Source: Pseudomonas sp. W4I3 (GTDB taxonomy: Bacteria > Pseudomonadota > Gammaproteobacteria > Pseudomonadales > Pseudomonadaceae). From it: a stretch of 64,000 nucleotides of DNA. The stretch spans positions 682,001-746,000 of the forward strand of contig NZ_JAUSXS010000001.1 in assembly GCF_030816195.1 (NCBI RefSeq). The letters are read 5' to 3'. This document shows, piece by piece, positions 46,967-56,133 of the stretch; the stretch's first letter is position 1, and every line of letters begins with the position of its first letter. Under the pieces are notes generated by a model. The model was not told the DNA's origin. It searched no databases and was given only the letters and a program-made list of their open reading frames with translations. The position numbers and the translations under genes were made by a program.

Positions 46967-47845
46967 ATGCGCCGCTGGGGTACCGAACGCGTCGTAGGCC
47001 TGCATGACGCGCAGGTCAACGAACATCACCTGGAAACCACAGGTCTGCCGGCAGACAGTCGCCTGCGCCTGCTCAGCTTCAATATCCAGGTGGGTAACAG
47101 TACCGAGAAATATCGGCACTACCTCACGCGTGGCTGGCAGCACGTGCTGCCCCACAAGGGGCGCACCACAAATCTGCAGAAAATCGGCGACCTGCTCAGC
47201 GACTTCGACTTGGTTGCCTTGCAGGAGGCCGACGGCGGCAGCCTGCGCTCCGGCTACATCAATCAGGTGGAGCACTTGGCCCAGCTTGGCGCCTTCCCTT
47301 ATTGGTACCAGCAACTCAATCGCAACCTCGGGCGCCTGGCGCAGCACAGCAATGGTGTACTCAGTCGCTTGAAGCCGACCGTCATCGAGGATCATCCGTT
47401 GCCGGGCCCCAAGGGGCGTGGCGCGATCCTTGTGCGGTTTGGCGAAGGTCCGGAAGCGTTGGTAGTGGTGATGATGCACCTGGCCCTCGGCGGGCGTACG
47501 CGCAACCTCCAATTGGCCTACGTGCGCGACCTGATTGGCAATTACAAGCACCAGGTGCTGATGGGTGACATGAACACCCATGCCACTGACCTGCTGCAGA
47601 ATTCCCCGCTGCGCGACCTCGGCTTACTGGCACCGCAAGTCGAAGCCACGTTTCCCAGTTGGCGTCCGCAGCGCTGTCTGGACCATATCCTGCTCAGCCC
47701 GACCCTCACGCTGGAAAGTGTGCAGGTTCTGGCGCAGCCCATTTCCGATCACCTGCCGGTCGCGGTAGAGATTCGTCTGCCGGGTTCGCTCACGGCTGAT
47801 GCATTACCCGCGTTGAGCCCAGGTCCTCGCGGACCTCTTGCATGA
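46967..47845 (+). CDS. Endonuclease/exonuclease/phosphatase (EEP) family protein
   Basis: The 292-aa product has EEP-fold motifs: RLLSFNIQVGN (metal Asn), VALQEADGG (metal Glu), LMGDMNTHATD (DxN) and SDHLPVAVEI (catalytic DH). The fold is shared by AP endonucleases, phospholipases and phosphatases, so the substrate is open. There is no signal peptide, which suggests a cytoplasmic enzyme. AAGGGG precedes ATG 46967. Its stop overlaps the diguanylate cyclase start (ATGA), so the two are coupled. Confidence 0.87.
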   Translation: MRRWGTERVVGLHDAQVNEHHLETTGLPADSRLRLLSFNIQVGNSTEKYRHYLTRGWQHVLPHKGRTTNLQKIGDLLSDFDLVALQEADGGSLRSGYINQVEHLAQLGAFPYWYQQLNRNLGRLAQHSNGVLSRLKPTVIEDHPLPGPKGRGAILVRFGEGPEALVVVMMHLALGGRTRNLQLAYVRDLIGNYKHQVLMGDMNTHATDLLQNSPLRDLGLLAPQVEATFPSWRPQRCLDHILLSPTLTLESVQVLAQPISDHLPVAVEIRLPGSLTADALPALSPGPRGPLA

Positions 47846-49896
47846 GCGACGACGCCCAGCGCTGGAAAGAAAAATACCTGCAAAGCATCGAGCAGCAAGA
47901 CAAGCTCGAGCGCCGCTGGGCCGCCCGTCTCGACCTGCTGCGCCGGGGGCTGGTGCGCAGCACGCTGGCGGCTGAAGGTACTGACCGCGCTGTCGATCAA
48001 TGCATGAAGGAAATGCGCGATGTCGTGCGTACAGACGATATGGATGCGGCCCTCGCCGCACTGCTGCCGCGTCTGGAAAAGGCCGTGCTGGATTCGGAGC
48101 AGCGCCGCGAAACCCGGGTTGACCAGATAAGTACTGCCCTCACCGCGCTGGTCGCGCAGTTGCAGAAACTCCCGCTGCCCCGCGAGGTGGCGCGCCCCCT
48201 GAAAACCTTCGCCAAGCAGCTCGACGGTCGAGTTGGGCAGGCGCGGGAAATACCGCTGCTGCTCAGCGAGTTGAGCAGCCTGCAAGAGCAGGCGCTGCAT
48301 AACCTGGAGCCAGACGGCGAAATCTCGCGCTCCGGGCCTGGATTGTTGCAGCGCCTGTTTGGTGCGAAAGAAGCCTCCACTGAAACCCCCGCGCCTGAGC
48401 CCGAACCTCTGCCTGCGGCAAAACCCGTTGCCCCCACACCTGCACCGGAGTCTCCAGAGCCGGACCAGTCCGAGGAGCTGACACAAGCCTTGCGGGCGTT
48501 CGCACCGTTGCCGCAAGCACTGAGCCCCTCAGAGCCTGAGCCCGTCGTGGCTGTCGAAGAGCCAGCGCCAGCCAGCACAACGTTTGAATTCCAAGCCCCT
48601 GCCCAAACAGCGCCTGTGCTGGTACCTGACGCAACCCCAGAACCTGCCGCGCCTGAAGCGCCGGTCGAGGAAGCCGCTCCCGAAAGCGCACTGGCTGCCT
48701 TCATCGAAACGCCGCAAGCCCCAGTCGACACGCCTGAAGAAACGCTCATCGGCAGCCTGTCGCTCCCGCCGGTATTGAATACCGCAGAGCCTGATCCCGA
48801 CGCATTGGAATCGGATGGTCTATACGCCCTGCCCGATTCGCCCGAGCCTTCCTACAGCTCGGTTGCCAAGCATATTGAAGACACCTTGCTCGGCCTGCTG
48901 GAAGACCTGTCCCTTCCCGAGCGCCACCGGCCCCAGGCCGAAGCCATGCGCGAGCGCCTTGTCCATGGCTTGAACTGGTACGAGTTGCTGCCGATCCTGG
49001 ATGACCTGGCAGTGCTGATGCTGGCCGTCACCGACAGCGGCCAGCATGAGTTCGAGGCTTACCTCAAACAGCTCAATGATCGCCTTGAGGCATTCCAGGG
49101 CCACCTGCAGGTGGCCAGCGAGGGCCATGCCGACAGCCGTACCGCCGCGCTGGAGCTGGACACGCAAATCCGCGAACAGGTGGACGGCCTGCAAAGCAGC
49201 GTGCAGGACGCTGCAGATCTGGACAGCCTGAAGCAGGTGCTGGAAAGCCACCTCGAAGGTTTGCTCGGCACCATGGATGAGCATCGGCAGCAGCGCGATC
49301 AACGCGAACAGGAAGTGGCCGCACGCCTCCAGGGCCTGGCGGAGCGGGTGGCGAACATGGAGCAGGAAGCCCAGGGCTATCGCGAGCATTTGGAGATACA
49401 GCGCCAGAAGGCGTTGATCGATCCCCTCACCGGCCTGCCCAACCGTGCAGCCTGGAGTGAGCGCCTGGATCATGAGGTCAACGCCTGGCATCAGCGTGGA
49501 AACAACCTGTCACTGGCCATGCTGGACCTCGACCACTTCAAGCGTATCAATGACGGCTACGGGCACCTGGCTGGCGACAAAGTGCTGAAGATCATTGCCA
49601 CTGTACTGAGCAAGCGCCTACGGCCGTCGGACTTCATCGCGCGCTTCGGCGGCGAAGAATTTGTGTTGCTGATGCCCGACTCAGCCCTGGCGGATGCCTT
49701 GGCCGTGGGTGAAGCGTTACGCGCCGCTATCGAGGCTTGCCCGTTTCACTTCAAGGGCGAGCCGGTGACCATCACGGTGTCCATGGGGGTCGCGCAGTTC
49801 CAGCCGGGCGAGCGCAGTGACCTTGCGCTCAAGCGTGCCGACGAAGCACTTTACAAGGCTAAGTCGGCGGGGCGTAACCAGGTGCAGGCGGCGTAA
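47842..49896 (+). CDS. Diguanylate cyclase (GGDEF domain)
   Basis: The 684-aa protein ends in a GGDEF domain (about 520-684) with GGEEF at about residue 603 and an RxxD inhibitory site five residues earlier (RPSDFIARFGGEEF), so it probably makes c-di-GMP with product feedback. The N-terminal 150 residues are helical, followed by a Pro/Ala/Glu-rich linker (about 180-310) and another helical sensor-like region with coiled coil. No transmembrane helix is seen, so it appears soluble. It is coupled to the EEP gene. Confidence 0.92.
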   Translation: MSDDAQRWKEKYLQSIEQQDKLERRWAARLDLLRRGLVRSTLAAEGTDRAVDQCMKEMRDVVRTDDMDAALAALLPRLEKAVLDSEQRRETRVDQISTALTALVAQLQKLPLPREVARPLKTFAKQLDGRVGQAREIPLLLSELSSLQEQALHNLEPDGEISRSGPGLLQRLFGAKEASTETPAPEPEPLPAAKPVAPTPAPESPEPDQSEELTQALRAFAPLPQALSPSEPEPVVAVEEPAPASTTFEFQAPAQTAPVLVPDATPEPAAPEAPVEEAAPESALAAFIETPQAPVDTPEETLIGSLSLPPVLNTAEPDPDALESDGLYALPDSPEPSYSSVAKHIEDTLLGLLEDLSLPERHRPQAEAMRERLVHGLNWYELLPILDDLAVLMLAVTDSGQHEFEAYLKQLNDRLEAFQGHLQVASEGHADSRTAALELDTQIREQVDGLQSSVQDAADLDSLKQVLESHLEGLLGTMDEHRQQRDQREQEVAARLQGLAERVANMEQEAQGYREHLEIQRQKALIDPLTGLPNRAAWSERLDHEVNAWHQRGNNLSLAMLDLDHFKRINDGYGHLAGDKVLKIIATVLSKRLRPSDFIARFGGEEFVLLMPDSALADALAVGEALRAAIEACPFHFKGEPVTITVSMGVAQFQPGERSDLALKRADEALYKAKSAGRNQVQAA

Positions 49897-49983
49897 AAGA
49901 TGTTCCATTTTGTGATTTGGCCGCCCAGGATTTGACGTTACGTTACACTGTTGCATTATCGTCCTTTGCGTATGCCTTCTCTC

Positions 49984-50760
49984 ATGAAATCTCTCTCTAT
50001 CGCCTTTGCAGTACTTCTGCTCGCCGGCTGCTCCAGCGGGCCCCGACTGAACACCAGCCATCCTTCGATCAACCATGACAACCGCGTGCAGTTCGTTGTG
50101 GTCCACTACACCTCGACCAACCTTGAGCGCTCCCTGGCGCTGTTGACCAAGGGGCAGGTCAGCAGCCACTACCTGATCGGCGATGATGCCTCAGGCACCA
50201 TCTACAAGCTGGTGGATGAAAGCCAGCGCGCCTGGCATGCGGGAGAAAGCGAATGGATGGGGCGCACCTGGCTCAATTCCAGTTCCATCGGTATCGAGAT
50301 CGTCAACCCAGGCTACAGTGATACCCCGACCGGGCGGGTGTGGTACCCGTATTCCGAAGCGCAGGTAAAGTCACTGGTGGAGTTGCTCAAGGACATCAGC
50401 AAGCGTAACGGGATCGATCCCAAGAACATTATTGGGCACAGCGATATCGCGCCGCTGCGCAAGCTGGACCCGGGTCCGCTGTTCCCTTGGAAGCGTCTGG
50501 CCGACGAAGGCGTTGGGATTTGGCCGGATGCGCAGGCCGTGGCTCGATTCCAGGCGCAATACGCTACGCAACTGCCGAGCATTCTCTGGTTCCAGGAAGA
50601 GCTGGCTCGCCTGGGCTATCAGACACCGCAAACCGGTGAGCTGGATGTGGCCACGCGTCATGTGCTGGCCGCATTCCAGATGCGCTTCCGTCCATCGCTG
50701 TTCGACGGAACGCCGGATGCGCAAAGTGCGGCGATCCTGCGAGTCTTGAACCAGCGCTGA
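49984..50760 (+). CDS. N-acetylmuramoyl-L-alanine amidase, AmpD type (lipoprotein)
   Basis: The 258-aa product has a lipobox (FAVLLLAGCSSG). The amidase_2 domain carries the zinc ligands: His in QFVVVHYTST, His in AWHAGESEW, and GHSDIAPLRKLDPGPLFPW. A C-terminal peptidoglycan-binding-like domain follows (EELARLGYQTPQTGELD). It resembles AmpDh2/AmpDh3, amidases of the envelope that trim cell-wall fragments. No convincing ribosome site marks the start; ATG 49972 is an alternative. A divergent REPIN follows. Confidence 0.88.
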   Translation: MKSLSIAFAVLLLAGCSSGPRLNTSHPSINHDNRVQFVVVHYTSTNLERSLALLTKGQVSSHYLIGDDASGTIYKLVDESQRAWHAGESEWMGRTWLNSSSIGIEIVNPGYSDTPTGRVWYPYSEAQVKSLVELLKDISKRNGIDPKNIIGHSDIAPLRKLDPGPLFPWKRLADEGVGIWPDAQAVARFQAQYATQLPSILWFQEELARLGYQTPQTGELDVATRHVLAAFQMRFRPSLFDGTPDAQSAAILRVLNQR

Positions 50761-50776
50761 GTGCCGGCACGTCATT

Positions 50777-50865
50777 GTGGCGAGGCGCTTGCTTTCGCTT
50801 GAGTGCGCAGCGCCCGTGAGTTGGGGCCGCTGCGCAGCCCAGCGGGAGCTTGCTCCCTCGCCACA
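50777..50865. repeat. REPIN-like element with GGGAGCTTGCTCCC core
   Basis: TGTGGCGAGGCGCTTGC at the left and GGGAGCTTGCTCCCTCGCCACA at the right form diverged inverted arms, with a second inner pair (TGCGCAGCG / CGCTGCGCA). It lies between the convergent amidase and kinB genes and belongs to a different REP class from the GTGGGAGG elements. Confidence 0.7.
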
Positions 50866-50876
50866 CAAGCACACGC

Positions 50877-52664
50877 CTACAGAGGCAGAGCCATATAGAA
50901 CTGGGTTCCCTGTCCCGGCCGTGAATACACGCCCATGCGCCCGCCGTGCAATTGCACGATTTCCTTGCACAAGGCCAGCCCAAGGCCGGCGCCGCCTTTC
51001 TTGCGGCCTACCTGCACGAAAGGTTCGAAGATGCGTCCTTGCTGGCCGTACGCGATACCTTCGCCGTTGTCCTCGACACTGATAATCACCCGCTCGCCGT
51101 GACGCCGGGCCTGCAGACGAATTTGCCCGCCCTCGGCGGTGTGGCGCAGGGCGTTACCCAGTAGGTTGTCGAGCACGCGCTCCAGCTGTGCCTTGTCGGC
51201 ATACAGGCGTGGCAGGTCAGATTGAGCCTCCACCAGCAGTTCGATGCTTTGCGCGTTCGCCGGCTCGGCAAATCGCGCCCGTGCATGTTCCAGCAAATCA
51301 ATGACGTCGCACGGCCCGAGCGTGAGTTTCTGCAGGCCGTTCTGATAGCGCGAGAAATTGAGCAAGTCGTTGATCAACTGCATCAACCGCTGCATCTCTT
51401 CATTCACCGTATCCAGCAGGTCCGCTTCACGTGATTCAGCCGGGAACTTGGCCCGTTCGCGGAACAGGCCGAAGGCCATGTGCATGCCTGTCACCGGCGT
51501 TCGCAGCTCGTGGGAGGCTCGCAACACGAACTCGCTGCGCACCCGCTCAAAGGCACGCTGCTCGGTGACGTCATGCAGCACCATCACCGCGCCGAGGATG
51601 TGTCCCTGCGTGTGGCTGACCGGTGTCAGGCTATACGTCAGCAGGCGCAGCTCGCCCTCGACCTCCACTTCCAGATCCTCCGGCGCCCGTTCCAGATTGC
51701 CACCACGCAGCACCAGCTGCAGTTGTTCATCCATTTCCGGGCGGCCAAGGGCTTCGCTCAGGCCCTGGCCGAGCCGCTCTTCGTCCCAACCCAGTTGGCG
51801 CTGCGCGACCGGATTAAGGTGCTCAAGGTGGCCCTGGCGGTCAATCATCAGCAGGCCGTCGTCAATGCTGTCGAGCACCGCTTGCAATCGCTGTTGACCC
51901 GCGAGCAATTCATCGACATTGGTGGCCTGATGCTGACGCAGCGCTTGAGCCATGATGCCGAAGCGTCGGGTCAGCTGATTCATTTCCGCCGCCGACGATA
52001 TCGGCAATGTCACCTCGAAATCACCTTGCCCGATTTTGTCGGCAGCCTTGGCCAGGGCTTCAATGGGCCCGCCGAAGCGTCGGGCGATGCCGTGGGCGGT
52101 CACGAATCCGATGATCAGCACCGCGAGGCCTACCAGCCCCAATAAGGCGGCAATCAACAGCGCACGTTCGCGGGATCTATGCTCGCTCGTGCTGATGTTT
52201 TCCAACGCCTGTTTGTGATGGACGATCAGCCCATTGCGCAGGGTATTGAAGGTTTCAGTGAGCTTCTCCTTGCTGCCCGGCGCAGGTGGTTCCTGTTGGG
52301 AACGGTCAAAGGCCTCCAACAGGTTCTGGTAATCCTCGCGTGCCTGACTGAAACCGTGGGTAATGCCGTCACGTTGTTCATGGGCGACACCCTGGTCCAG
52401 CAGGTCGAGGTAGTGCTGCTTGGAAGCTTGCAGGGCAGCGGGATCAGGACGCTTTTCGAGCATCATGATCAGTTGATCGCCCAGGCTCTGGCGCAACTTG
52501 AGGCCCAGATCCAGGGTGACGAAGTTGCTGCGAATCAACGACTCCTGGGTCTTGGCCATCTGCATGACACTGACCAGGCCCAGGAACAGCCCCAGCAGCG
52601 CCACGGTGATCAGCGCTGATATGCTCAGGAATAACCGGGTGCGCAGTTTCATCGCGAGCTTCAT
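50877..52664 (-). CDS. kinB: Sensor histidine kinase KinB
   Basis: The 595-aa protein has two transmembrane helices (LFLSISALITVALLGLFLGL and LLIAALLGLVGLAVLIIGF) around a periplasmic sensor domain of about 130 residues. It continues with HAMP, PAS (about 290-370), HisKA with RASHELRTP, and HATPase with LLGNALRHTAEG and GLGLALCKEIV. KinB acts with AlgB to control alginate, acting mostly as a phosphatase on AlgB in P. aeruginosa. It follows algB by 10 bp. An alternative ATG is at 52652. Confidence 0.93.
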   Translation of the reverse strand: MKLAMKLRTRLFLSISALITVALLGLFLGLVSVMQMAKTQESLIRSNFVTLDLGLKLRQSLGDQLIMMLEKRPDPAALQASKQHYLDLLDQGVAHEQRDGITHGFSQAREDYQNLLEAFDRSQQEPPAPGSKEKLTETFNTLRNGLIVHHKQALENISTSEHRSRERALLIAALLGLVGLAVLIIGFVTAHGIARRFGGPIEALAKAADKIGQGDFEVTLPISSAAEMNQLTRRFGIMAQALRQHQATNVDELLAGQQRLQAVLDSIDDGLLMIDRQGHLEHLNPVAQRQLGWDEERLGQGLSEALGRPEMDEQLQLVLRGGNLERAPEDLEVEVEGELRLLTYSLTPVSHTQGHILGAVMVLHDVTEQRAFERVRSEFVLRASHELRTPVTGMHMAFGLFRERAKFPAESREADLLDTVNEEMQRLMQLINDLLNFSRYQNGLQKLTLGPCDVIDLLEHARARFAEPANAQSIELLVEAQSDLPRLYADKAQLERVLDNLLGNALRHTAEGGQIRLQARRHGERVIISVEDNGEGIAYGQQGRIFEPFVQVGRKKGGAGLGLALCKEIVQLHGGRMGVYSRPGQGTQFYMALPL

Positions 52665-52674
52665 GAGGTACAGC

Positions 52675-54021
52675 TCATAAGTTGTACTGTTTGCGTTTGC
52701 GATACAGGGTTGATGCGTCGATGCCAAGGGTGCGAGCTGCTTGGTCCAACGTGTCGCTGGTGGCAAGTACCGCGCCGATGTGCGCTTTTTCCAGTTCGTC
52801 CAGGCTCAGTGCCGCACCGATGCGCGGCGCGTTGTTGGTCGGTTGTTCGGCCATGCCTAGGTGGCTGATTTCGACCTTTTCCTGCGGGCAAATGATGCTG
52901 GCGCGTTCCACCACGTTGCGCAGTTCACGGATGTTGCCGGGCCAACGATAGTTGAGCAGTGCTTCGCGCGCCTGATCGCTGAAACCGCGCGCCGGGCGGG
53001 CGTACTCCTTGACGAAGCGTGCCAGGAACCGGTCGGCCAGGGTCAGAATATCTTCACTGCGCTCGCGCAGTGGCGGCAGGTGCAGGGTGATGACGTTGAG
53101 GCGATAGAGCAGGTCTTCACGGAAGCGGCCGTCGCGCACCATGTCTTCCAGGTTCAGGTTGGTGGCGGCGAGGATGCGCACGTCAGCGCGGCGGGTAACC
53201 GGGTCACCCACGCGCTCATACTCCTTATCCTGAATAAAACGCAGCAACTTGGGCTGCAACGTGAGCGGAAAGTCGCCGATCTCATCAAGAAACAACGTGC
53301 CGCCGTCCGCCTGGTTAACCCGGCCCAAGGTACTTTCGCTGGCACCGGTAAATGCCCCGCGGCTGTGGCCGAACAATTCGCTTTCCATCAGTTCTGCGGT
53401 CAACGATGGGCAGTTGATGGTCACGCAGGATTTCTTCGAGCGCTTGCTCCAGCCGTGAATGGCCCGCGCCAGTTCCCCTTTACCGGTGCCGGACTCGCCG
53501 AGGATCAGGATATTGGCATCGGTGCCGGCGACCTGCCGTGCGGTTTCCAGCACCACCATCATGGCCGGGCTGTGAGAATCGAGGCCGTCCTTGGGCTGGC
53601 GCACCGCGCCTTCCAGCGCTTCCAATCGTGCCGAGAGCTGGCGCACTTCCAACTGCTTGGCGGTGGCCAGGCGCAACTGGTCGGGACTGCAGGGCTTGAC
53701 CAGATAGTCGGCGGCGCCGGCCTGGATTGCGTCCACGGCGGTGTCCACGGCGGAGTGGGCTGTCACGATCACTACACGCATCCATGGCGCCTGAATACGC
53801 ATCTGAGCCAATACATCCAGGCCATTGTCTTCGCCCAGTCGCAGGTCGAGGAAGCACAGGTCGAACACTTGGCGTTGCATCAAGGCGTCGGCCTGAGCCG
53901 CGCTGTTGGCGGTGGCAACGGTATAGCCTTCATCTTCCAGGCAATAACGGAAGGTGCGGAGGATCGCGGACTCGTCATCCACTAAAAGAATGCGGCCTTG
54001 AAGTTCCTTGGCTGATTCCAT
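52675..54021 (-). CDS. algB: Alginate response regulator AlgB (NtrC family)
   Basis: The 448-aa product has a receiver domain with phospho-acceptor D59 (LCFLDLRLGED), a sigma54-type AAA+ domain (Walker A GESGTGKGELARA, GAFTGASEST, GGTLFLDEIGDF) and a C-terminal Fis-like HTH (DQAARTLGIDASTLYRKRK). GAFTGA is intact, so sigma54 contact is possible even though AlgB is reported to act at algD. It is the first gene of algB-kinB. Confidence 0.95.
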   Translation of the reverse strand: MESAKELQGRILLVDDESAILRTFRYCLEDEGYTVATANSAAQADALMQRQVFDLCFLDLRLGEDNGLDVLAQMRIQAPWMRVVIVTAHSAVDTAVDAIQAGAADYLVKPCSPDQLRLATAKQLEVRQLSARLEALEGAVRQPKDGLDSHSPAMMVVLETARQVAGTDANILILGESGTGKGELARAIHGWSKRSKKSCVTINCPSLTAELMESELFGHSRGAFTGASESTLGRVNQADGGTLFLDEIGDFPLTLQPKLLRFIQDKEYERVGDPVTRRADVRILAATNLNLEDMVRDGRFREDLLYRLNVITLHLPPLRERSEDILTLADRFLARFVKEYARPARGFSDQAREALLNYRWPGNIRELRNVVERASIICPQEKVEISHLGMAEQPTNNAPRIGAALSLDELEKAHIGAVLATSDTLDQAARTLGIDASTLYRKRKQYNL

Positions 54022-54351
54022 CTGTCCCGCGCTCCTTAACTATGAATGTTGGTCTTTAGTCCCAGAATAATCGGGCAAGTTGCATGGTTCATTCTGCTCG
54101 ATAAAAGGCAATGTCGTGCAGCTATCTGCACATCGTCCTACATGGCCCTGTAAAAGCGCGGGGCTAGTGGCGTTTTCATGTCTTCTGGCCGGTTCGGCAA
54201 CCGTGCTGCCTCCATCGATCCCCCACCCTGACCATTGGCCATCGTGCATTTCGCACGGCCCTGGGGAGGGCATCGTGCAGGATGCTGTGTTGGATAGGTA
54301 CGGCTCATTTATAAGTCATTGATTTAACGGTGTTTTATTTTGTAAAAAACC
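54022..54351. other. Divergent intergenic region between algB and the stress cluster
   Basis: This stretch holds no convincing gene. Short open frames on both strands lack ribosome sites and family-like sequence. The promoter of algB must lie here, but I cannot place it with confidence. AT-rich runs occur near 54300-54350, just before the sigma54-like site. Confidence 0.5.
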
Positions 54352-54367
54352 TGGCATGCGCTCTGCA
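54352..54367 (+). promoter_or_regulatory. Sigma54-like (-24/-12) promoter
   Basis: TGGCATGCGCTCTGCA has GG and GC exactly 10 nt apart and close to TGGCACG-N4-TTGCA. It is 55 bp before the ATG of the next gene. The neighbouring regulator AlgB belongs to the sigma54-activator family. Confidence 0.55.
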
Positions 54368-54422
54368 ATAGGTACTGCATAGAGCGTCATGAACGAATAA
54401 TCAGAATGCAGGAGAAAGCAGC

Positions 54423-54707
54423 ATGACTCGCCAGAGCCTTAGCCAATTGCGTATATCGCCGCTGCACCTGCAGCAAGGTCTGTTCGCCAGCCTAGCGTTG
54501 ATGGTCACCCTGATCGCCGGCCAGCAAATGCAGCATTGGCAGCAGAGTCAGCAGCAAGCCCTGCACTTCGAACGCCCTGTCATGACGCAGACCCATTTCC
54601 GTTCCGTCGCGAGCACCGCTGGCGATGTAACCGCCCCGCAACTGAGAGTGGTAGATCAGGATTCCACCCTGACCGAACTGCCCGTTCAAGAACGCTGGGT
54701 GTTCTAA
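54423..54707 (+). CDS. Small membrane-anchored protein of unknown function
   Basis: The 94-aa product has one hydrophobic helix near the N-terminus (LFASLALMVTLIAG), preceded by a basic stretch, so it is probably anchored in the inner membrane with a periplasmic tail rich in Gln and Thr. GCAGGAGAAAG directly precedes the ATG. I recognise no family. DUF1328 and ivy genes follow on the same strand, which suggests a stress-related group. Confidence 0.7.
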   Translation: MTRQSLSQLRISPLHLQQGLFASLALMVTLIAGQQMQHWQQSQQQALHFERPVMTQTHFRSVASTAGDVTAPQLRVVDQDSTLTELPVQERWVF

Positions 54708-54785
54708 GCAACAAAACGTCGCTCAAGCCGAGCGGCTGCACGGCATCACCGTTGTTACCTTTATGAAAGCTTAAGGAGAATCACC

Positions 54786-54950
54786 ATGTTGAGTTGGGCA
54801 ATCACGTTTCTGATCATCGCCATTGTGGCTGCAGTCCTGGGCTTCGGTGGTATCGCAGGCACCGCTACGGGTATCGCCAAGATTCTGTTCGTGGTTTTCC
54901 TGGTGATGTTCATCGCCTCGTTCTTCTTTGGTCGTCGCGGCCGAGGCTGA
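54786..54950 (+). CDS. DUF1328 family (YtjA-like) small membrane protein
   Basis: The 54-aa product ([19 protein letters not shown] start, ending FFFGRRGRG) is almost all hydrophobic, with two short helices and a Gly-rich turn ([14 protein letters not shown]). These are features of DUF1328. AAGGAG at 54772-54777 precedes the ATG. Family members are stress-induced in several bacteria; the role is unknown. The ivy gene starts 3 bp after its stop, so they are co-transcribed. Confidence 0.92.
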   Translation: MLSWAITFLIIAIVAAVLGFGGIAGTATGIAKILFVVFLVMFIASFFFGRRGRG

Positions 54951-54952
54951 AT

Positions 54953-55420
54953 ATGACCCATCTGTCCCTCAAAGCCATTGCCGCCGCCGTGCTCTTGGGC
55001 GGCAGCGGCCTGGTGATGGCCGCCAATGACGGTCAATCCCGGGCCAACGAATTGCTCAGCACGGATGCGCAGTACCGTGAAACCTGGCAAGGCGTGGTGA
55101 AGAAAGAAGAACGCCTGCCGGAATGGGTGATGAACCTGTCGGGCACGGCTGAACAGATGAACGCTGTCGAAGAGGATGGCGATAAGTATCTGGTCGGTCC
55201 GCTGTGTGAAACGGCAGATACCTGCCTGAACAAGCGCCTGATCGTAGCCTTCAGCCTCGATAAGGAAGATGCCTACGCGATGTTGGTGGAAGTCCCGGCC
55301 GGCCTGCCGGCGGACAAGTCCCCGACGCGCCACGCCGATTACCGTTTCCTCGGTAAGCCGGACGAAGGCATGAAGAAGCTGCTGATGGAGCAGCTCAAGA
55401 AAGATCCGAATTGGTACTAG
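54953..55420 (+). CDS. ivy: Inhibitor of vertebrate lysozyme (Ivy) family protein
   Basis: The 155-aa product has a signal peptide (LKAIAAAVLLGGSGLVMA) and the Ivy loop CETADTCLNKRLIVAFS, where the Cys-bounded loop inserts into the lysozyme active site (canonical CKPHDC). It is periplasmic and protects peptidoglycan from C-type lysozyme, and possibly from the cell's own transglycosylases. The loop sequence differs from the canonical one, so potency cannot be judged. A terminator follows. Confidence 0.9.
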   Translation: MTHLSLKAIAAAVLLGGSGLVMAANDGQSRANELLSTDAQYRETWQGVVKKEERLPEWVMNLSGTAEQMNAVEEDGDKYLVGPLCETADTCLNKRLIVAFSLDKEDAYAMLVEVPAGLPADKSPTRHADYRFLGKPDEGMKKLLMEQLKKDPNWY

Positions 55421-55447
55421 GTTCCGTCTCACGGAGCTGGCATCCAT

Positions 55448-55476
55448 AGAAAGAAGCCTTTTCGCTTCTTTCTGTT
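55448..55476 (+). terminator. Rho-independent terminator after ivy
   Basis: AGAAAGAAGC-CTTTTC-GCTTCTTTCT is a perfect 10-bp stem, followed by GTTT. It ends the small stress cluster. Confidence 0.75.
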
Positions 55477-55945
55477 TGCATCGCTCGCCAAGCGCGATGC
55501 ATGACCAGGGGGCTGGGTTGTTCTGATCGATGAGGATCGGCGCGACCTACGGGTACAGGGAGTGCCTGCGCAAGGGCCGGGTCAGGTGAAAAGCTGCGAC
55601 GCAAGTTCACAAGTCCTCAAGCTTGCTGAACTTGCGACGGGCTTATCGCTCTCATGGCCCAGTGTCATGCCGCCCGTAGTCTGAAATTTTCCTTCTGCCT
55701 CTCGCCAACCATTACCTGGTATGTCGGCGCGACCATCCATCGATAAAAATTTTCCAGCGCCATAGGCTATTTCCGACGCCAGGTGGCGGATTTTGCAGGC
55801 ATTTTTACCAAACATTCGAATTCATCGAATATCTCTGTAAAGCCTGAATTGGCAGCTTCACGGCAGGTTCACCCGCTTAAATGGCGCATTCGAACTGACC
55901 GTTCAGACAATTAATTTCAAAAAAAGCCATGCCGATTCGGCATAG
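55477..55945. other. Long intergenic region between ivy and gltP
   Basis: About 470 bp of this region hold no convincing gene. A 77-codon frame on the minus strand (55582-55815) lacks a ribosome site and protein-like composition. A short palindrome ATGCCGA-T-TCGGCAT (55928-55942) is visible. Confidence 0.45.
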
Positions 55946-56012
55946 GGTAGGCGTTTACGGCATTAGACGTCGCTCCCTCGCATGGGAATAGTTGCGCCTT
56001 TTTTCGCCTACC
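55946..56012. promoter_or_regulatory. Inverted repeat in the gltP leader
   Basis: GGTAGGCG (55946-55953) and CGCCTACC (56005-56012) are exact inverted 8-mers that enclose about 51 nt including a GCGCCTTTTTT run. Such a fold about 120 bp before gltP could be a leader structure, small RNA end or operator. No known riboswitch is recognised. Confidence 0.35.
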
Positions 56013-56133
56013 AGTAAGCCATTTCGGCCAAGCTGCGGTGACCTTTCATGGAGGCAGATGCACACACTTTTTCGCTTTCGAGCGGTCCAGCTGACGCATT
56101 TGCCTTGAGTTCACTTGAAGTAAGGGTAATGAC

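Noticed and set aside
54040..54322. Short frames on both strands between algB and the next gene
   Set aside because: They overlap each other, lack ribosome sites and look like non-coding leader DNA.
55582..55815. 77-codon minus-strand frame in the ivy-gltP gap
   Set aside because: No ribosome site, no family-like sequence and composition unlike neighbouring genes.
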